A DNA stretch of 64,000 nucleotides from Sipunculus nudus (lineage: Eukaryota; Annelida; Sipuncula; Golfingiida; Sipunculidae): positions 5,245,676 through 5,309,675 of the forward strand of contig CM049311.1 in NCBI GenBank assembly GCA_026874595.1, given 5' to 3'. Position 1 is the stretch's first letter, and every line of letters starts with the position of its first letter. The notes beneath the pieces are model-generated. The model had not been told where the DNA came from, did not search any database, and worked only from the letters and a program-made list of their open reading frames with translations. Below, piece after piece: positions 45,910 through 59,000 of this stretch. The position numbers and the translations under genes were made by a program.

Positions 45910-46456
45910 TTATTAGATGGGCTTATGGGATTTCTTTCGTTATTAATTAAGCTGAATATCAGTCATGCTGGGCTATATATGGTTCTTTAGGTAGTGGGCT
46001 TAAAGGGATTTCTTTAGTTATTAGTTAAGCTGACTACCAGTCATGCTGAGCTATATATGGTCCTATAGGTAGTAGGCTTAAAGGGATTTCTTTAGTTATT
46101 AGTTAAGCTGACTACCAGTCATTTTTTAGCTATATATGGTCCTATAGGTAGCGGGCTTAAAGGGATTTCTTAAGTTATAAGTTAAGCTGACTACCAGTCA
46201 TGCTGAGATATATATGATTCTATAGGTAGTGGGCTTATTGGAATTTCTGTAGTTCTAAGTTAAGCTGAATACCAGTCATGCTGAGCTATATATGGTTCTA
46301 TAGTTAGTGGGCTTAAAGGGATTTCTTTAGTTATAAGTTAAGCTGACTACCAGTCATGTTGGGCTATATATGGTTCTATAGGTAGTGGGCTTAAAGGGAT
46401 TTCTTTAGTTATTAGTTAACCTGACTACCAGTCATGCTGAGCTATATATGGTCCTG
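45910..46456 (+). repeat. 78-bp satellite, right block (about 7 copies)
   Basis: This continues the 41985-44075 array beyond the inserted element and ends in unique sequence after a truncated unit (GCTATATATGGTCCTGCAG). Confidence 0.93.
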
Positions 46457-47730
46457 CAGTACATATTGGGATCAGCTTGCATGTACAAAGCATAACTACC
46501 GGGGTTGAACCATTTGATTTGACATTCGGTATATGTCTTGGTGAGATGCATCTACCACATTGCTAGGTGTTCAGGCTCTTTTTAGAGAAAGTGAGTTAAA
46601 ACCTAAATTGACTGATTCAACTGATTGAAGAAATCTTTGGATGGTTTTGCAAGTCATATTAAGGGTTGGAGAAGAGGAAAATGAGATTTTCTGGATCCTG
46701 GTAATACTATATACTACCAGTTTCATGCAGGGAGACATTTATAATGTTCACTACTGTACGGGAAAAGTCATATTTTTTCAAGATGTTAAAAAGTAATAAG
46801 AGGTATTTTAACAGACCAGTGAACAAAAAAATGCACAGAAACCCTAAAATTGCCCCAATAAAATGTGAAACAGTCATGACATGAGTGAAGTCCACATCAT
46901 TTATCCACTTATGTGCCATTAATATATCTCCCTATCATCAGTATTGGGCGGCAGGCAAAATGTATCAAGGATAACCTTATTGAATGCTAAGGTGTACACT
47001 CCGCAGGAAGCAGAGAAAAGCTACAAGAATGAACAGGTCCTAGACCAGGAAGGCAAAGTGTAAATTCAGATGAGACTCGCAGCGTGATATCACACTATCA
47101 TATAGGCAGTTGATGTTTTGGCTTGTGATGTCTATAGATGGCAGTGTTAGTTTTGATTTTCAGCCTGGCTTTGACCATCCATTATTATACCTGAGCCAGG
47201 TTACAAGAGGTTTTATACTTTACAGCAAATTAACAAGAAAAGTACTGAACAGAATTTTCTGACATTTTATTGAAGGTATAACATCCAAGGTATAATTCAT
47301 TCAATTTAGGAGGTTGTCCTGTTCACAATGAAAAGTATCTGTGTAAAATAGATTCTCCCGTTGTGACATAAGTCTTGTTTCATTATAATCAGGCTACTGA
47401 TAGATACTACCTGGTACTTTGTTCTGGAGGTGGCCTGGGACAGGGTTGTTGAATCATGACAGCAGTGTACACATTACAACTTTATGAGACTCCTGTTGGA
47501 GGTTTCATGTCCGTTACAACTTCTTGATATTAATAAAATTATTGAAGGCTACCAGTAGACTTGTTAATATCAATTATTTCTAAGGGATTATTAATGAAAT
47601 ATCACTATATCTATTACAGAGAAGTCTTAAAATTAAGCAAATAAGCATGCGAGGTAGTAGTGTAAACAGAGGAAAGTATGCTGGTTTGTTGTACAAAGAA
47701 ATGGAACATGAATACACAGAAAAGTCAGTT
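46457..47730. other. Intron sequence, one dispersed repeat
   Basis: No coding region was recognised. The stretch 47405-47520 is related to 13736-13855 (same ordered blocks around GGGTTGTTGAA). Confidence 0.45.
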
Positions 47731-47810
47731 CACTGTGGATGGGAATCGAACCATTGACCTTACGATTGCCGGTCACGTGCTCTATATATCCACTGAGCTA
47801 CAGCAGATCC
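47731..47810 (-). repeat. tRNA-like sequence (SINE head or degenerate tRNA pseudogene)
   Basis: On the - strand it shows TAGCTCAGTGGATATATAGA (A box, 47800-47781) and GGTTCGATTCCC (B box, 47752-47741) at tRNA-like spacing. The T stem is mismatched (AATGG against CCCAT) and the acceptor stem does not close well, so a functional tRNA is unlikely. No other copy was recognised in the window. Confidence 0.5.
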
Positions 47811-48009
47811 ATGACCCCTCGGTGTATTTGCACACTTTTTATAGAACCAGCGTAGTGATGTCACAGTAGTGACGTCAGAGTACTACCCACTGCATGTGTT
47901 GGCACAGCAACAAAATTATAGACTTGTTTTATAAACCAAAAATATGGCAACATTATCCAGCTGCTCCTAAAATGCAGTGAAATATATTTATGATCTTTCC
48001 TAATATTTG

Positions 48010-48674
48010 TAGCTGTGTATTTAACTCAGCTGGCTGTAAGTCATCTGAGCTACAGTGGTGATCATTTTTACATCGTCCATTTGTCTGTCTGTCTATCTGT
48101 TGGACCGAAACTCATAATCACTTTTTAGCTCAGCTGACTGTAAGTCATCTGAGCTATAGCGATCACTCTTTGTCCGTCAGCGGTCTGGCCGTCCAGCCGT
48201 CTGTCCGTTAACAAGGCACAAATCATAACCACTGGACCTGGAATCTTCTTACTTTACATCCAGAGAGGTCCATAAAAAATCTCCTTGGAAACCTGGAATT
48301 AGGTCTCTGTTACCCATATCCTTTGAGCTATGGTACTCCAAAGTACAGCTCAGAATAATGGAAAATTTGATACAAAAGCTGAAGTTTCTGAACAACTAAT
48401 CCAGAGACCACCATGCTTCTTTGCATGGATATTGACCATTAAGTGTTTTTATTAGTTTCTGCAGACTGGTGGAGCCACCTGTATTTTTTTTTCAAAGATT
48501 ACGCATTTTTTCTCTATTTTTGAGATATATTAATACAGACACAATCTCAGCCTGTTGGTTAATCTGTTTGATGCTTCAGTTGAATGGTTATATACTACCA
48601 TTAAGATGATAAAATTTCCTTATGCAAATCTCTTCCCAGTCAGCTGAGCGTCATGACCCATGGGTCACTTGTTT
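48010..48674 (+). mobile_element. Helitron-like non-autonomous element, family 3
   Basis: It contains two 5' ends in tandem: a diverged one at about 48019-48050, and an intact one at 48124-48154. The intact hairpin has outer stem AGCTCAG/CTGAGCT, inner stem TGACT/AGTCA and loop GTA. A CCGT-rich stretch follows. The body contains GGTGGAGCCACC (about 48469). The 3' end has GTCAGCTGAGC, an inverted copy of the 5' end, then the palindrome TGACCCATGGGTCA and CTTGTT. Layout parallels families 1 and 2. No ORF. Confidence 0.6.
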
Positions 48675-48829
48675 ATGTACCCAAGTTATAAATCACATTG
48701 ACTCTTGACAGGACCATAGAAAATTCCTTGATTCTTATAAGAGGTATCAATAATGTTATCAGTCATCTTGCTTTAATCAGTAAATTGTATAATGTGCCAA
48801 CTCCTGGGGAAAAAAGAGACATGTCCAAC

Positions 48830-49241
48830 TGTGGATTTGTTTCTTCTTCATTTTACCACACTGTGGATTTGTATCTTCTTCATTTTACCACACTGTGGAT
48901 TTGTATCTTCTTCATTTTACCACACTGTGGATTTGTATCTTCTTCATTTTACCACACTGTGGATTTGTATCTTGTTCATTTTACCACATTGTGGATTTGT
49001 ATCTTCTTCATTTTACCACACTGTGGATTTGTTTCTTCATTATTTTACCACACTGTGGATTCGTTTCTTCATTATTTTACCACACGGTGGATTATTTCTT
49101 CATTATTTTACCACACTGTGGATTTGTTTCTTCTTTATTTTACCACACTGTGGATTTGTTTCTTCATTATTTTACCACACTGTGGATTTGTTTCTTCATT
49201 ATTTTACCACACTGTGGATTTGTTTCTTCTTTATTTTACAG
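48830..49241 (+). repeat. 32-bp minisatellite running into the KDM1A exon f acceptor (about 13 copies)
   Basis: Units follow CACACTGTGGATTTGTATCT plus TCTTCATTTTAC with a 32-bp period. The last unit does not end in the usual CACACTG. Its TTCTTTATTTTAC is followed by AG and exon f, so the final copy is the real polypyrimidine tract. All three forward frames are open because 32 is not divisible by three and no frame contains a stop, giving overlapping spurious ORFs (48698-49486 and others). Confidence 0.95.
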
Positions 49242-49444
49242 GGGTAGAGGTGGTGTCAGCACATTCCAAAACTAACTCAAACTCTCAGGTTCACAAAGCT
49301 GACGCAGTCCTGTGCACGCTGCCACTGGGAGTGCTCAAAGAATCCCTGCGTGGCAACGGAATCAACAGTGTTCAGTTCGTGCCACCATTGCCAGAATGGA
49401 AGACAGGAGCCATACAGAGACTTGGCTTTGGAAACCTGAACAAG
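49242..49444 (+). CDS. KDM1A: KDM1A exon f (oxidase domain, ends on catalytic Lys)
   Basis: The 203-bp exon lies between TTATTTTACAG and AAG/GTAACA, entering in phase 1 and leaving in phase 0. It encodes [20 protein letters not shown], then [12 protein letters not shown], an inserted [10 protein letters not shown] loop longer than in the vertebrate protein, and [13 protein letters not shown]...GFGNLNK. The final Lys of GNLNK corresponds to the human active-site Lys661. The acceptor tract is the last unit of the 32-bp minisatellite. Confidence 0.96.
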
Positions 49445-50390
49445 GTAACAAGGTTTACAAATTTGATTTACATAAAATTAGCTTAATTTGAATTAAGATA
49501 AATGTAACAATTGAATAACTTAAGATGAACTGAACAGCAAATTGGTGAGATTGAAAGTAATGTTTGACTAAAAATGAACAAGGCTCAGGAAAGAGGAAAT
49601 GTGTAAATTGAATAGGATTTCAATAAAATTAACGAGGATAAGCTTTAAACAAAGATAATTGGAAATAGATGAGATAAGTGGGAAAATTGGGGCAGAGATA
49701 AAATTGATAAGATAAAGAAATTTTCAGTAGGACACAGCCTGGTGTTCAGGGCATATGACCACAACTGCCCAGTATGAAGCCCACCAGCAGTTCAAAAGGC
49801 AAAATGAGGAAATCTGTCTCAGAGGTTCAAAAATTCACTTTGGTGTGTTATAACAAAATATGTCATCAGCCTAAATTCAAGGAGGTTTTATAATTGATAA
49901 TTGCATTTCATTCTGATCATTTGGTCCCCTTCAACCTCATTTAGTAGACACCAAGCCATGGAAAAAATCAGAAAAACTAGAAATCTGAATTCTGAGGAAT
50001 GCAAGCCTCCACCTTCTGGGATGTCCCTAGTGTGGGACATGACCAAAACTGTTTGCATTCACTTGTTTGGCCCATATTACAAGGTTTATTCATCTGTTAT
50101 TGACTGTATATCTGTGAACATTCCTTGATGCTGGTCCTGACTCCGGATCATCCACACAAATCTAACTGTGTCTTCATTGGCCCAGTCCCAAAATACCCTG
50201 AAAATTTCATTAGATTGCACTCATGATAACTTGAGTAACGTTGTGAACAAACACACAAACAGATAGGGATGGAGGCATACCCTCATGACTGATATTAACA
50301 AGCATTTTCAATTTAAAATTTGGTTACAAATGTAGGTGATATATAATCATATGAATAAATCATGGTTGATTTATTTGGTTTAATTTTCAG
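49445..50390 (+). other. KDM1A intron with a dispersed repeat
   Basis: The segment 49995-50240 is related to 4755-4930 (shared TTTGCATTCACTTG, GGCCCATATTA and ATTGGCCCAGTC blocks). Nothing else was recognised. Confidence 0.5.
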
Positions 50391-50633
50391 GTGGTCCTGT
50401 GTTTTGACCGGATCTTCTGGGATCCTAACTGTAACTTGTTTGGTCACGTCGGGAGTACGACCGCCAGCCGGGGAGAGCTGTTCCTCTTCTGGAACTTGTA
50501 CAAAGCCCCCGTCCTGTTAGCGTTGGTGGCTGGTGAAGCAGCAGCCATCATGGAAAACGTCAGCGATGATGTCATAGTTGGCAGATCTATAGCTGTCTTG
50601 AAAGGCATATTTGGCAACAGTGCAGTTCCCCAG
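50391..50633 (+). CDS. KDM1A: KDM1A exon g (oxidase core)
   Basis: The 243-bp exon (81 codons, phase 0 to 0) lies between TAATTTTCAG and CAG/GTAAGA. It encodes [20 protein letters not shown], then [20 protein letters not shown] and [20 protein letters not shown] onward to GNSAVPQ. FLFWNLY contains the Trp equivalent to the human active-site Trp695. Conservation with vertebrate LSD1 is very high. Confidence 0.97.
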
Positions 50634-51092
50634 GTAAGACCTTCGTATTTTATTGATTATTTTTTGCGGAATCTTATTTATAAAAGTCCAAATTAAAGCA
50701 GGGGATTTAACAGGATGTTGAAATTAACATGATATTTGACTCTTGATGTGTCACTGGTAATATCTAACATGACAAAACATCAAATTTACTATTCTGATCT
50801 TCATAGCATTAAAAAAACTGCATAGCAACAGAATTTGCTAAGATTGTTTTACTGAAAATTTTGCATCTTATATATTTTTTTTGCCTGATACTAGTTCAAG
50901 GTAAAGTGTACAAGAATTCAAGAAAAATTAAGAAATATCACTATTTATCACTAAATAAATCAGTAATGATTAAACTGTAAATATTTTATTGGTAAAAGGT
51001 TGAAAATACTACTATGGAATCCATCTTGCATGCTGTTTTGGTAAATATTCAACACACATTTTTAGCCTAATTTAATATGATTTATTTTTTAG
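50634..51092 (+). other. KDM1A intron, nothing further seen
   Basis: Short AT-rich intron between exons g and h. No repeats or RNA genes were recognised. Confidence 0.6.
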
Positions 51093-51174
51093 CCCAAAGA
51101 GACAGTAGTGACCAGATGGCGGGCAGACCCTTGGTCTCGTGGCTCATATACATATGTGTCAGCGGGATCTTCAG
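51093..51174 (+). CDS. KDM1A: KDM1A exon h
   Basis: The 82-bp exon lies between ATTTTTTAG and TCAG/GTAAAT. It encodes [20 protein letters not shown], then YVSAGSS and the first base of a Gly codon. The YTYV tyrosine corresponds to the human FAD-pocket Tyr761 region. Confidence 0.95.
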
Positions 51175-51667
51175 GTAAATTAAACATTTAAGATTCAGAA
51201 CTGTGAATTATGCCACAAAGCTGTACTGTTATTGTGAGGTTTTCAATTGGTAATACCTGGATTTTTTTTGTTAAATGAATCTTTGTGAATAAGACACATA
51301 ATTGACAAAGTAGCACTGTCATGTACACAGTAGAATTGCTGGCATTAGTTACATAACCTGTCAATCAAAAGTCAGTAATATAAAAATATTAGGTCTGCTT
51401 TATGAAAACAATTGCACATGTTTGATGTTCTCTAAATTGGGTCCTTGACATTATGAATTATGATTTAATGCATAAGTTACAAAATTTCCCATCTACAATG
51501 AGATTTTATGATATTAAAATGTATCAGATGTTTCAATGCCATTTATTTAAAATTTTAACCAATGAATTGCAATGCATCAGAAATTGTATAACAATTTTAA
51601 GTATGTAGTAATATTCTTTATTTCATGCAGTAATTATCTTAATTTTTCATTCTCTGTTTTTATTCAG
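51175..51667 (+). other. KDM1A intron, nothing further seen
   Basis: Last intron of the gene: AT-rich, GT-AG, no recognised element. Confidence 0.6.
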
Positions 51668-51906
51668 GTAATGATTATGATCTGCTGGCTGCACCAGTTT
51701 CAGCAAACCCCACCCCGCCGGGGCAGCAACAGCAGCCAGTCAACATGCCTCGTTTGTTTTTCGCTGGAGAACATACAATCCGTAACTACCCTGCCACAGT
51801 TCACGGAGCTTTCCTCAGTGGTCAGAGAGAAGCTGGGCGCATTGCTGATCAGTTCCTTGGGGCACCATATGCTATCCCAAAGAAGCCATCTACAGTGCCA
51901 ACTTGA
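51668..51906 (+). CDS. KDM1A: KDM1A terminal exon (C-terminus and stop)
   Basis: The exon starts after TTTATTCAG in phase 1 and ends at TGA 51904-51906. It encodes [19 protein letters not shown], a short Gln run, [40 protein letters not shown] and a tail ending [23 protein letters not shown] is the conserved FAD-binding C-terminal motif of LSD1. The C-terminal tail is short and not conserved, as usual in the family. Confidence 0.96.
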
Positions 51907-53084
51907 TGTGCTTCAGTCTTCATGGACATTTGTTTATATCAGATCTCTTGATCAATGGAACACTGCCATTTAAGAACATTGAATGCATCAAAGAGGATTA
52001 TGTTGTCCAAAACAGATTTCTATGATGATCTGTGGATTCAGAATTATTTATTGGTGATATTGTTTGTTCAATTTTTGGTGGTTTCCATCATCATAAATTT
52101 AAGAGCTTGGCCAACACTCTGTCACATGTAGAGATTGGAATACTGACCAACCCATCTCTCATTAGCATGACAACAGTGCCACTAAAAAAGTATATCCTTT
52201 GGGCAGGCTAAATATCACTACAGCATGGACCAGAGCCTTTATCCTATCTTGGCACAGAAATTAATTAGGGTTTGCCTTGGTCATGTCCCACCCTACCACT
52301 ATATTCAGTAGTATACCCATAATCCTGCCAACAAACCAACCAACAGACAGACACTTGTAAACATAACCTTCAGGAATGTAATAATGCACCCTCATAATTA
52401 CAAGTTGCTTTTACAAGATTACCATATTTAATATTTTAAATTGGTACATATGTTAGCACTGGCAGTTTTAACCCTGAGTTGTGATTTTCATGGAAACAAT
52501 GAGCATAGCATAGTCAGACTTACAGAAAATTCATAATAGACAAAACTGAAAATTTAATCCCATAAAGATGTCTGAATTCATAGTATACACAACCTGACTT
52601 GAAAGATTTAGATAAAAATAGATGAAACTATGAGAGAAATCTTGTGTTTCTGTCAAATACCATTTGTATTTTGTACATATCAGTGCAGTGTTCCATATTA
52701 GTAGTAATTATAATTTGAATTGCACTGTCTGTCATGATATTTGTCATCCCAAGTGCAAATTAAGTAGCATGTATGCACACTTCTACTTAACTAACATTGA
52801 TACATATATATAAGCTATTGTTGGTTTCATATCAGTGGGGTTAAAATAATGGGATTTCCACTTTTCCATTGTTTTACTAAGGTTTAGTTTTCTCTCGATC
52901 TCACCACAGAGTAAATTACTTCCTTTATTATATTAATTATTAAAACGCTCACAAAGTCTGTACCAAATTAGATGGACCCAGGAAATGTGATTATTGAGAA
53001 TTTTTTAAACTCTCATGAAGAAATAGCTGACCAGTGTTTACAGATATATATATATATTTATATATATATATTTATATATATATA

Positions 53085-53143
<59 letters not shown>

Positions 53144-53511
53144 GAGGCAGTGTTTCGCATTTGTTTGTTAATTTAGCCATGTACATCCATTATAAGGACA
53201 GCCCCTTGGCATAGAAGTGGAAGGGACCAATGGGAGAACTCCAGCTCGAGTGGTTCATTTGCTAATAATTTAACTACAAGAATCCTTACACAGGCATTCT
53301 GTATTACAGTAAATAAAACAGTTCCTGCTATTGTCTCCTACTGGGACATAAAAGTCCTGATGTCACTAGGTCACAACCAGCAGCTATTGATCAACAAGAT
53401 GGGCAGGGGGATGGCTTGGTCTTTTTACAAGAGTCTATTGTTACTGTCAGGGAGTGTTCTAATTAGGCAGAAAAAATGTTGTTTGTGCTTTTGTGTTGAA
53501 AGATCAATAAA
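51907..53511 (+). other. KDM1A: KDM1A 3' UTR region (end uncertain)
   Basis: No coding potential follows the stop. AATAAA hexamers occur at 53312-53317 and 53506-53511; the second is followed by a T/G-rich stretch and is a candidate poly(A) signal. If it is used, the UTR would include a TA microsatellite (53043-53140) and MITE-like debris (about 53185-53300). An earlier non-canonical signal is equally possible. Confidence 0.3.
53043..53140. repeat. (TA)n microsatellite
   Basis: A TA run of nearly 100 bp, the left part interrupted by TTTATA units. Confidence 0.9.
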
Positions 53512-53922
53512 CTGTACAGTAAATAAGCTTGGTGTAATTCTTGTATATTGGATTGATTTGAAACAGTTCTTCAAACATGTTTGTTGGTAGTTATTTCCAT
53601 GTGCCTCAATATGAAAAAATAATATCTGCTTTTCCATGCCTTGTTGCACTGAGAGTGAACCATGCCATGTTTCTTTTTATATCTGCATTATATCATACAT
53701 GTTGTGATGGCATGTTTACATATAACCATGCAAGCACAACTTTGTACCTAATCATTTATACTAGACCAAAAGGGCCTACATAAGGATACGACCTGAGTCA
53801 TATTGAAAATTGCACTGCAATGGATAACCATCTTACTGCAGTAGCATAGCTTTGCAGAGCCAGTGATCTTAACAATAGGAATTGCCGAAAGGAATACCTG
53901 TGAATGTATAAACCCAGATGTA

Positions 53923-54001
<79 letters not shown>

Positions 54002-56003
54002 ACCCAACTTTATTTCCTGCTCCTCGCATGACTTGTCTGTCATTAACATAAAAAATAGATGGGGCATGCTTGTAAATGGTTTGGCTACTTTCAGAAATTC
54101 AACAAACATTCAGGGAGATTTACCAGTATACGGAGTTCTAACGATATCCTGTTTTATGCATGGCGGGAGTTGTTAGAAAGTAAACAAATATATTCAATGG
54201 TTGTCTCTTTCTCGTGCGGTACGGGGCAAAACTTTTGCTAGCTTTAATCCTGACAAATTACGTGTTAATGGGGACAGAGTTTCAGGTATTCGTGTTTGGC
54301 GTGGCATGACTCTAGGAAGAATACGTGACTTGTTACACTTTCCTGTTAAACTGGCGGAGAAACAGGATTCACAGAGGCGAGCGTGGGGATGGGGCAGGTT
54401 ATAAACATCCTTTACTGATAACAGCTGTAATAATTACGGAGATAAATAACACACATATCCAGATAGAGGGGGGGGGCATACGTTACAATTAGACCTCTTC
54501 ACCTTTGCTAATATTAAGAGTATTTTTGTAATAAAAATAAAGTTTTGATTGTAATTATAAAACATTAAATATACATTTTAGTGTTTAAATTGTTGAACTA
54601 TGAGAGTATGTAGGAGTATTTATGTAGAAAAATTGCAGCCTGGATTTCTTTCATTTGATTATATCACTGGTATCTGTGTAAGCAAAAGCAAAATTATACG
54701 GAGCTTATTATTCTTGACTGGCCAGCTATGTGGATGCTCGCTTTGCACATCACCTTGTCATACAGCCGACGACCCAACGTTAATCACTGGATAAACCTGC
54801 TATATATAGTAAACACGAAATCGCGGCATGGTGAAGTGTGATATAACCAGAATACTAAATCTCAAAAGACTGGTTTTAAGGCTGAGAATTGTAATGTAAT
54901 CAGTCTTTCCCGCTTAAAGATCAACCCAATAACAGTGTTCTGGTGAGCAAAGCTTTAACTTGGCCAAGCCCCCCCCCCCCCCCCACACACACACATACAA
55001 TTCTTTATCCCATAAACGACTATTGGCGGTTTGGTGGAACACAAGCGCACTTGCGTATAGTCCGAGTGCAAAGAAAAAAAAAAAAACCTGAAAAAAATGT
55101 AGCACCGGATATGCTTCACAAAATTTAATGTGAAATTTTCCATCATACATGTATATATAAATTCGATTGACCGCCGGATTTTTAACCCACAAATTTGATA
55201 TTCAATATTTCCTTACAATATTAGTATACATTTTAATAACAAGTTCGTAGAAAAAAATGTGATGTTCGTTTCCGCCCTACGTGTACATTATGGATGCCTG
55301 TTATTTCACATAGTACTGCAATTACACCATATGTAAGTATTAACAACAAACGTTATTAACGTGCATTTCCATCAGACTTATTTGAAATATAGTCAAAATT
55401 TTTTCACAGTGTAATATATATTCCCATCTTATATTAAAAAATATGCAAACTTTCGTAAAATAGGTTAATGCAGAGAAAAAACATTCATAAATTTGATCTG
55501 ACTTTCCAATCAATAGTAACATGGAAGTGTTTTGTTTGCTCATCTTAGAAAGCTGGTGAGAATGATGTAGACACCAATACATTAAATAAATGATTTTTTG
55601 TTGTTGTAAATTTCAGACTGACAGCAATACCCGTCATACCACATATATATATATATATATATATTTTTTTTAACGGTTGAATCACAATTGTATCACGTTA
55701 ATATGACATAACCACACGTGATATTATGGAAGTTCAACGCCTAAACTACATCTTACACCCACTGGCTTTAATTTGTGTTCTGTACTAGTCCCCCCTACCA
55801 ACCTGCGATATACGCGTTTTGGTCCTCGCCGATATCCGACTTAAGGACAATCCGGTTTTGATACCATCATTGGAGACAATGGAGAAGTTTGTTAAGAATT
55901 AATTCCTCCGAGCAGAGTGATCAAGACACGAACCCTTCTCCGGAGAGAGTTTCGCTGCGCTTGGGCAAAGATGGTTAATGAAAGTACTATACACTCATTA
56001 TTA
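53512..56003. other. Intergenic space between KDM1A and TLR-C 3' ends
   Basis: The two genes are tail to tail. Seen here: a (TA)n run at 53927-53998, a poly-C followed by CA repeats at 54969-54993, and a short TA run near 55645. No gene was recognised. The ORFs around 54059-54404 look non-conserved. Confidence 0.5.
53927..53998. repeat. (TA)n microsatellite
   Basis: An uninterrupted TA run of about 70 bp that opens spurious Tyr-Ile ORFs on both strands. Confidence 0.9.
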
Positions 56004-59000
56004 TTATCCATGAAGTTCCAGTTCCTCTGCCTGTGCTTGTTCCTTTTCAGTAACTTCAGGCATGAAGTAAGCCAGTTTCTCCCAAAACCAACGTTCTTCG
56101 AATTTCAAGAAAGTCTTTGACTTCATGTACAGTTTCATATCGGCGTCCATGTTCTTTGAGGGAATATCGTCCAATAAAATAATAATGACCCTATTGGTGC
56201 GGTCCTGTAATAATTTATGATGGGCAGTCTTGAATTCACAGAAACACCACTCACTGTCCAGGAAGTTATTGGACAACAAAATGATCGTTCTTTTCGATGA
56301 CTCAACTGACGTAATGATTGATTCAGCGATGCTGGCACCTACCGGCCAGTCACGATAATGTACACACAAGCGATACTTTTTAGGACCAGCCTCAAGTTTG
56401 GGAAGAAGTTGTTCAGCGAGAAAGTCCTCGTCTTTGCTGCTGTACGAAATAAAAGCATCATATCTTTTATCCGCATCCTCCACTGGCGGCCTCAATCGGA
56501 GCCCATAACGGCTAAATATACAAACTTTTAGCAGTTCCTTACACCGATAAACCACCAGCGATATAAAGCACATAAAAACAAAAGCACAGGCCAATGTGCT
56601 GATCAAGATCACGTGACCCCTCGGGGTGTGACGTATTTGATTAATGATCTGACGTTCCCGACATTCTGTGAGGTTCATTTTGATGATCGGAGTATCCGCT
56701 GGGAACGTCAGGTTGCCTCTCCACGTTTCGCTGACAAATGGTGGATCACACTTGATGCTGTTGGTATCAGAAATTTTTCTCAGCATCCGGATCAGCCATC
56801 TTTGAAAGGAAACCGACTCCAAGCAGCTGCATCTCCATGGGTTACCTCTAAGTGTTGTATTTCGTAACTTTGGAAGGATCAAGCTATCACCAAGTGTTTC
56901 TTCATCCAACTGGACAAGGTTGTTGTTATGCAAGGTTAATGTTTCCAGAGAAACCAAAGCATGGAAACTGTTGCCAGGAATGTTTACAATCTGGTTGCCG
57001 TCTAAACGTAATATCCGCAAATTTACCATATCTCGAAAAAAATCCGATGCAATGTTCTGCAGGTGATTCTCCTGCAAGAACAGAATCTCCAGACTGGAAA
57101 GGTTTGCAAAGGCTCCTCCCATGATCAATCTGATCTTTGATTGCTCCAGGTGTAGACTTTTCAGAAGGAACAGCTCACTAACATCACGTGGTTTAATGAC
57201 GTGTAGCTCATTTTGCTGTAGATAAAGATGGCTGGTACGTTTGTCCATTTTGGGGATAAAATTGAAATCTTTGGATTGGCAATAGACTTGTCTCCTGTCC
57301 CAATCATAGGTATGAGAACATGTACAATTTAATGGGCAGTCTTCCACATCCGGACATACAAAATCCTCGGGTTTACCACTTGGTATATACAATAATCGCC
57401 TGGGAGTATGCATAGTAAAACAATATAGGTAAATTTTATCGGCGATTAATGGATATTGGGTTAAATCTAACCGGGGTGTATTTTGGATAAGCCAGTGTGA
57501 TTTACAGTCGCATGTTTTAAACACACGCATGCCAGCCAGATAAAACCGAGGCCTTTTTGATACAGGTCTTTTCGAAACTGTGAAGATGTCCCCATCAAGC
57601 TGCCTCATAACGTTGTTTGTGAGGTTTACAAATATGAGATGAGGCATGTCCCTAAATGTGAAGGATTCAATGTATTTAATGCTGTTATCTCCAAGTCCTA
57701 TTATCTTCAATGAATTGGGAAAATCCGCTTTGTATAATTTAGTTATCTTATTGCAGCTGAGGTCTAGAAGTTCGAGTGACATCAACCGAGAAAATAGATT
57801 TGATATATCTTCGATGTAATTATTACGCAGTGATAGTTTCCTTAGACGTTTGAGCCCATTGAATGTGGTTCTATCTATATGTTTAATCAAATTATTGTTC
57901 AGGAATAATATCTGTAACTTTCTTGCATATCGGAAAAGAAAAGAAGAAAGAGAAACCAGTTGATTATGTGCAAGGTCAAGCAATATCAAGTTAGTGCCTC
58001 TCAGGTCATCAGCATAAATACTGACTATTTTATTGTGATCCAAAAGCAGGTATTGCAGATTAGATCTACCTTCAATGGAACTGGGCAAAATGTACAAATT
58101 ATTTTTTGATATAAACAGCATACCCACCATTGGAACTAAAGAAACCACGCCATGCCCGTCAGTTAAGTTGTTATTACTAATGTATAGTAGTCTAAGATTT
58201 TTCAATCCTGTAAAGGTTTCTCTGGCAATATATTCAAATTTGTTCCCGTGCAAATCTAGTAAGAGAAGCTTGCCCAAGGAGATAAAAGTCCCATCATCAA
58301 AGTTTTGTATTTGATTGCCACGTAAGTATAATCGTTTTAGTCTATGCAACTGCATGAATGTTTCATTATGGATGTTTTCTATTTGGTTGAAACTCAAGTC
58401 GAGGTAGACAAGAGCCTGTAAGTCTTTGAACACTCCTGCCGGAAGAGCAGAAACCTGATTTAGCTTCAGGTTTAGCAACACAAGTCTGTGAAGGCTGGAA
58501 AAAGTGTCACTCTCCAAAGCCATTATGCGGTTATTATCAAGAGTTAAATTAATGAGCTCTTTGTTATGTTTAAACGCTGGTACATGGTAAAGGGAATTTG
58601 AGGAGAGATTCAAATGGCTCAGGTGTTTAAGGTTCTTAATCGTCTTCTCCGGGAGTTCTGTCAGCCCTGATCCTGAAATATCGAGGGAGGTCAAATTTTC
58701 TGTGAACATAAAGGCTTCAGGGTGTAGCTTTCTCACATAATTATGGCGCAGAACCAGATTTATAAGGTTCTTCAAAGGGTAGATGCCCTCTTTTGCAGGG
58801 CAAAATAGTCCAAAGTGAGAACTTCCAGAGATGAAGTTGACACCAAGATTAAGTGCACGCAGTCCCTTTAATGGACAGAACAGATCACGTGGTATGCTAG
58901 CATCTGTTAAGGCATTATTTTCTAAGTCTATAATAGACAAATTTGGTGTGTCATTGAAGACTTTTTCAAAGCGAGGATGAAATCTTGGATTTGATGGAAA

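Noticed and set aside
47731-47810. Functional tRNA gene on the - strand
   Set aside because: The A and B boxes are good but the T stem has mismatches and the acceptor stem does not pair. A tRNA-derived repeat is more likely.
48698-49486. 262-residue ORF covering the 32-bp repeat and KDM1A exon f
   Set aside because: All three frames of the repeat are open for the same trivial reason. The ORF fuses intronic repeat to exon f, and the exon's real acceptor AG lies at 49240-49241.
53748-54176. Tyr-Ile repeat ORFs on both strands
   Set aside because: They are translations of a TA microsatellite.
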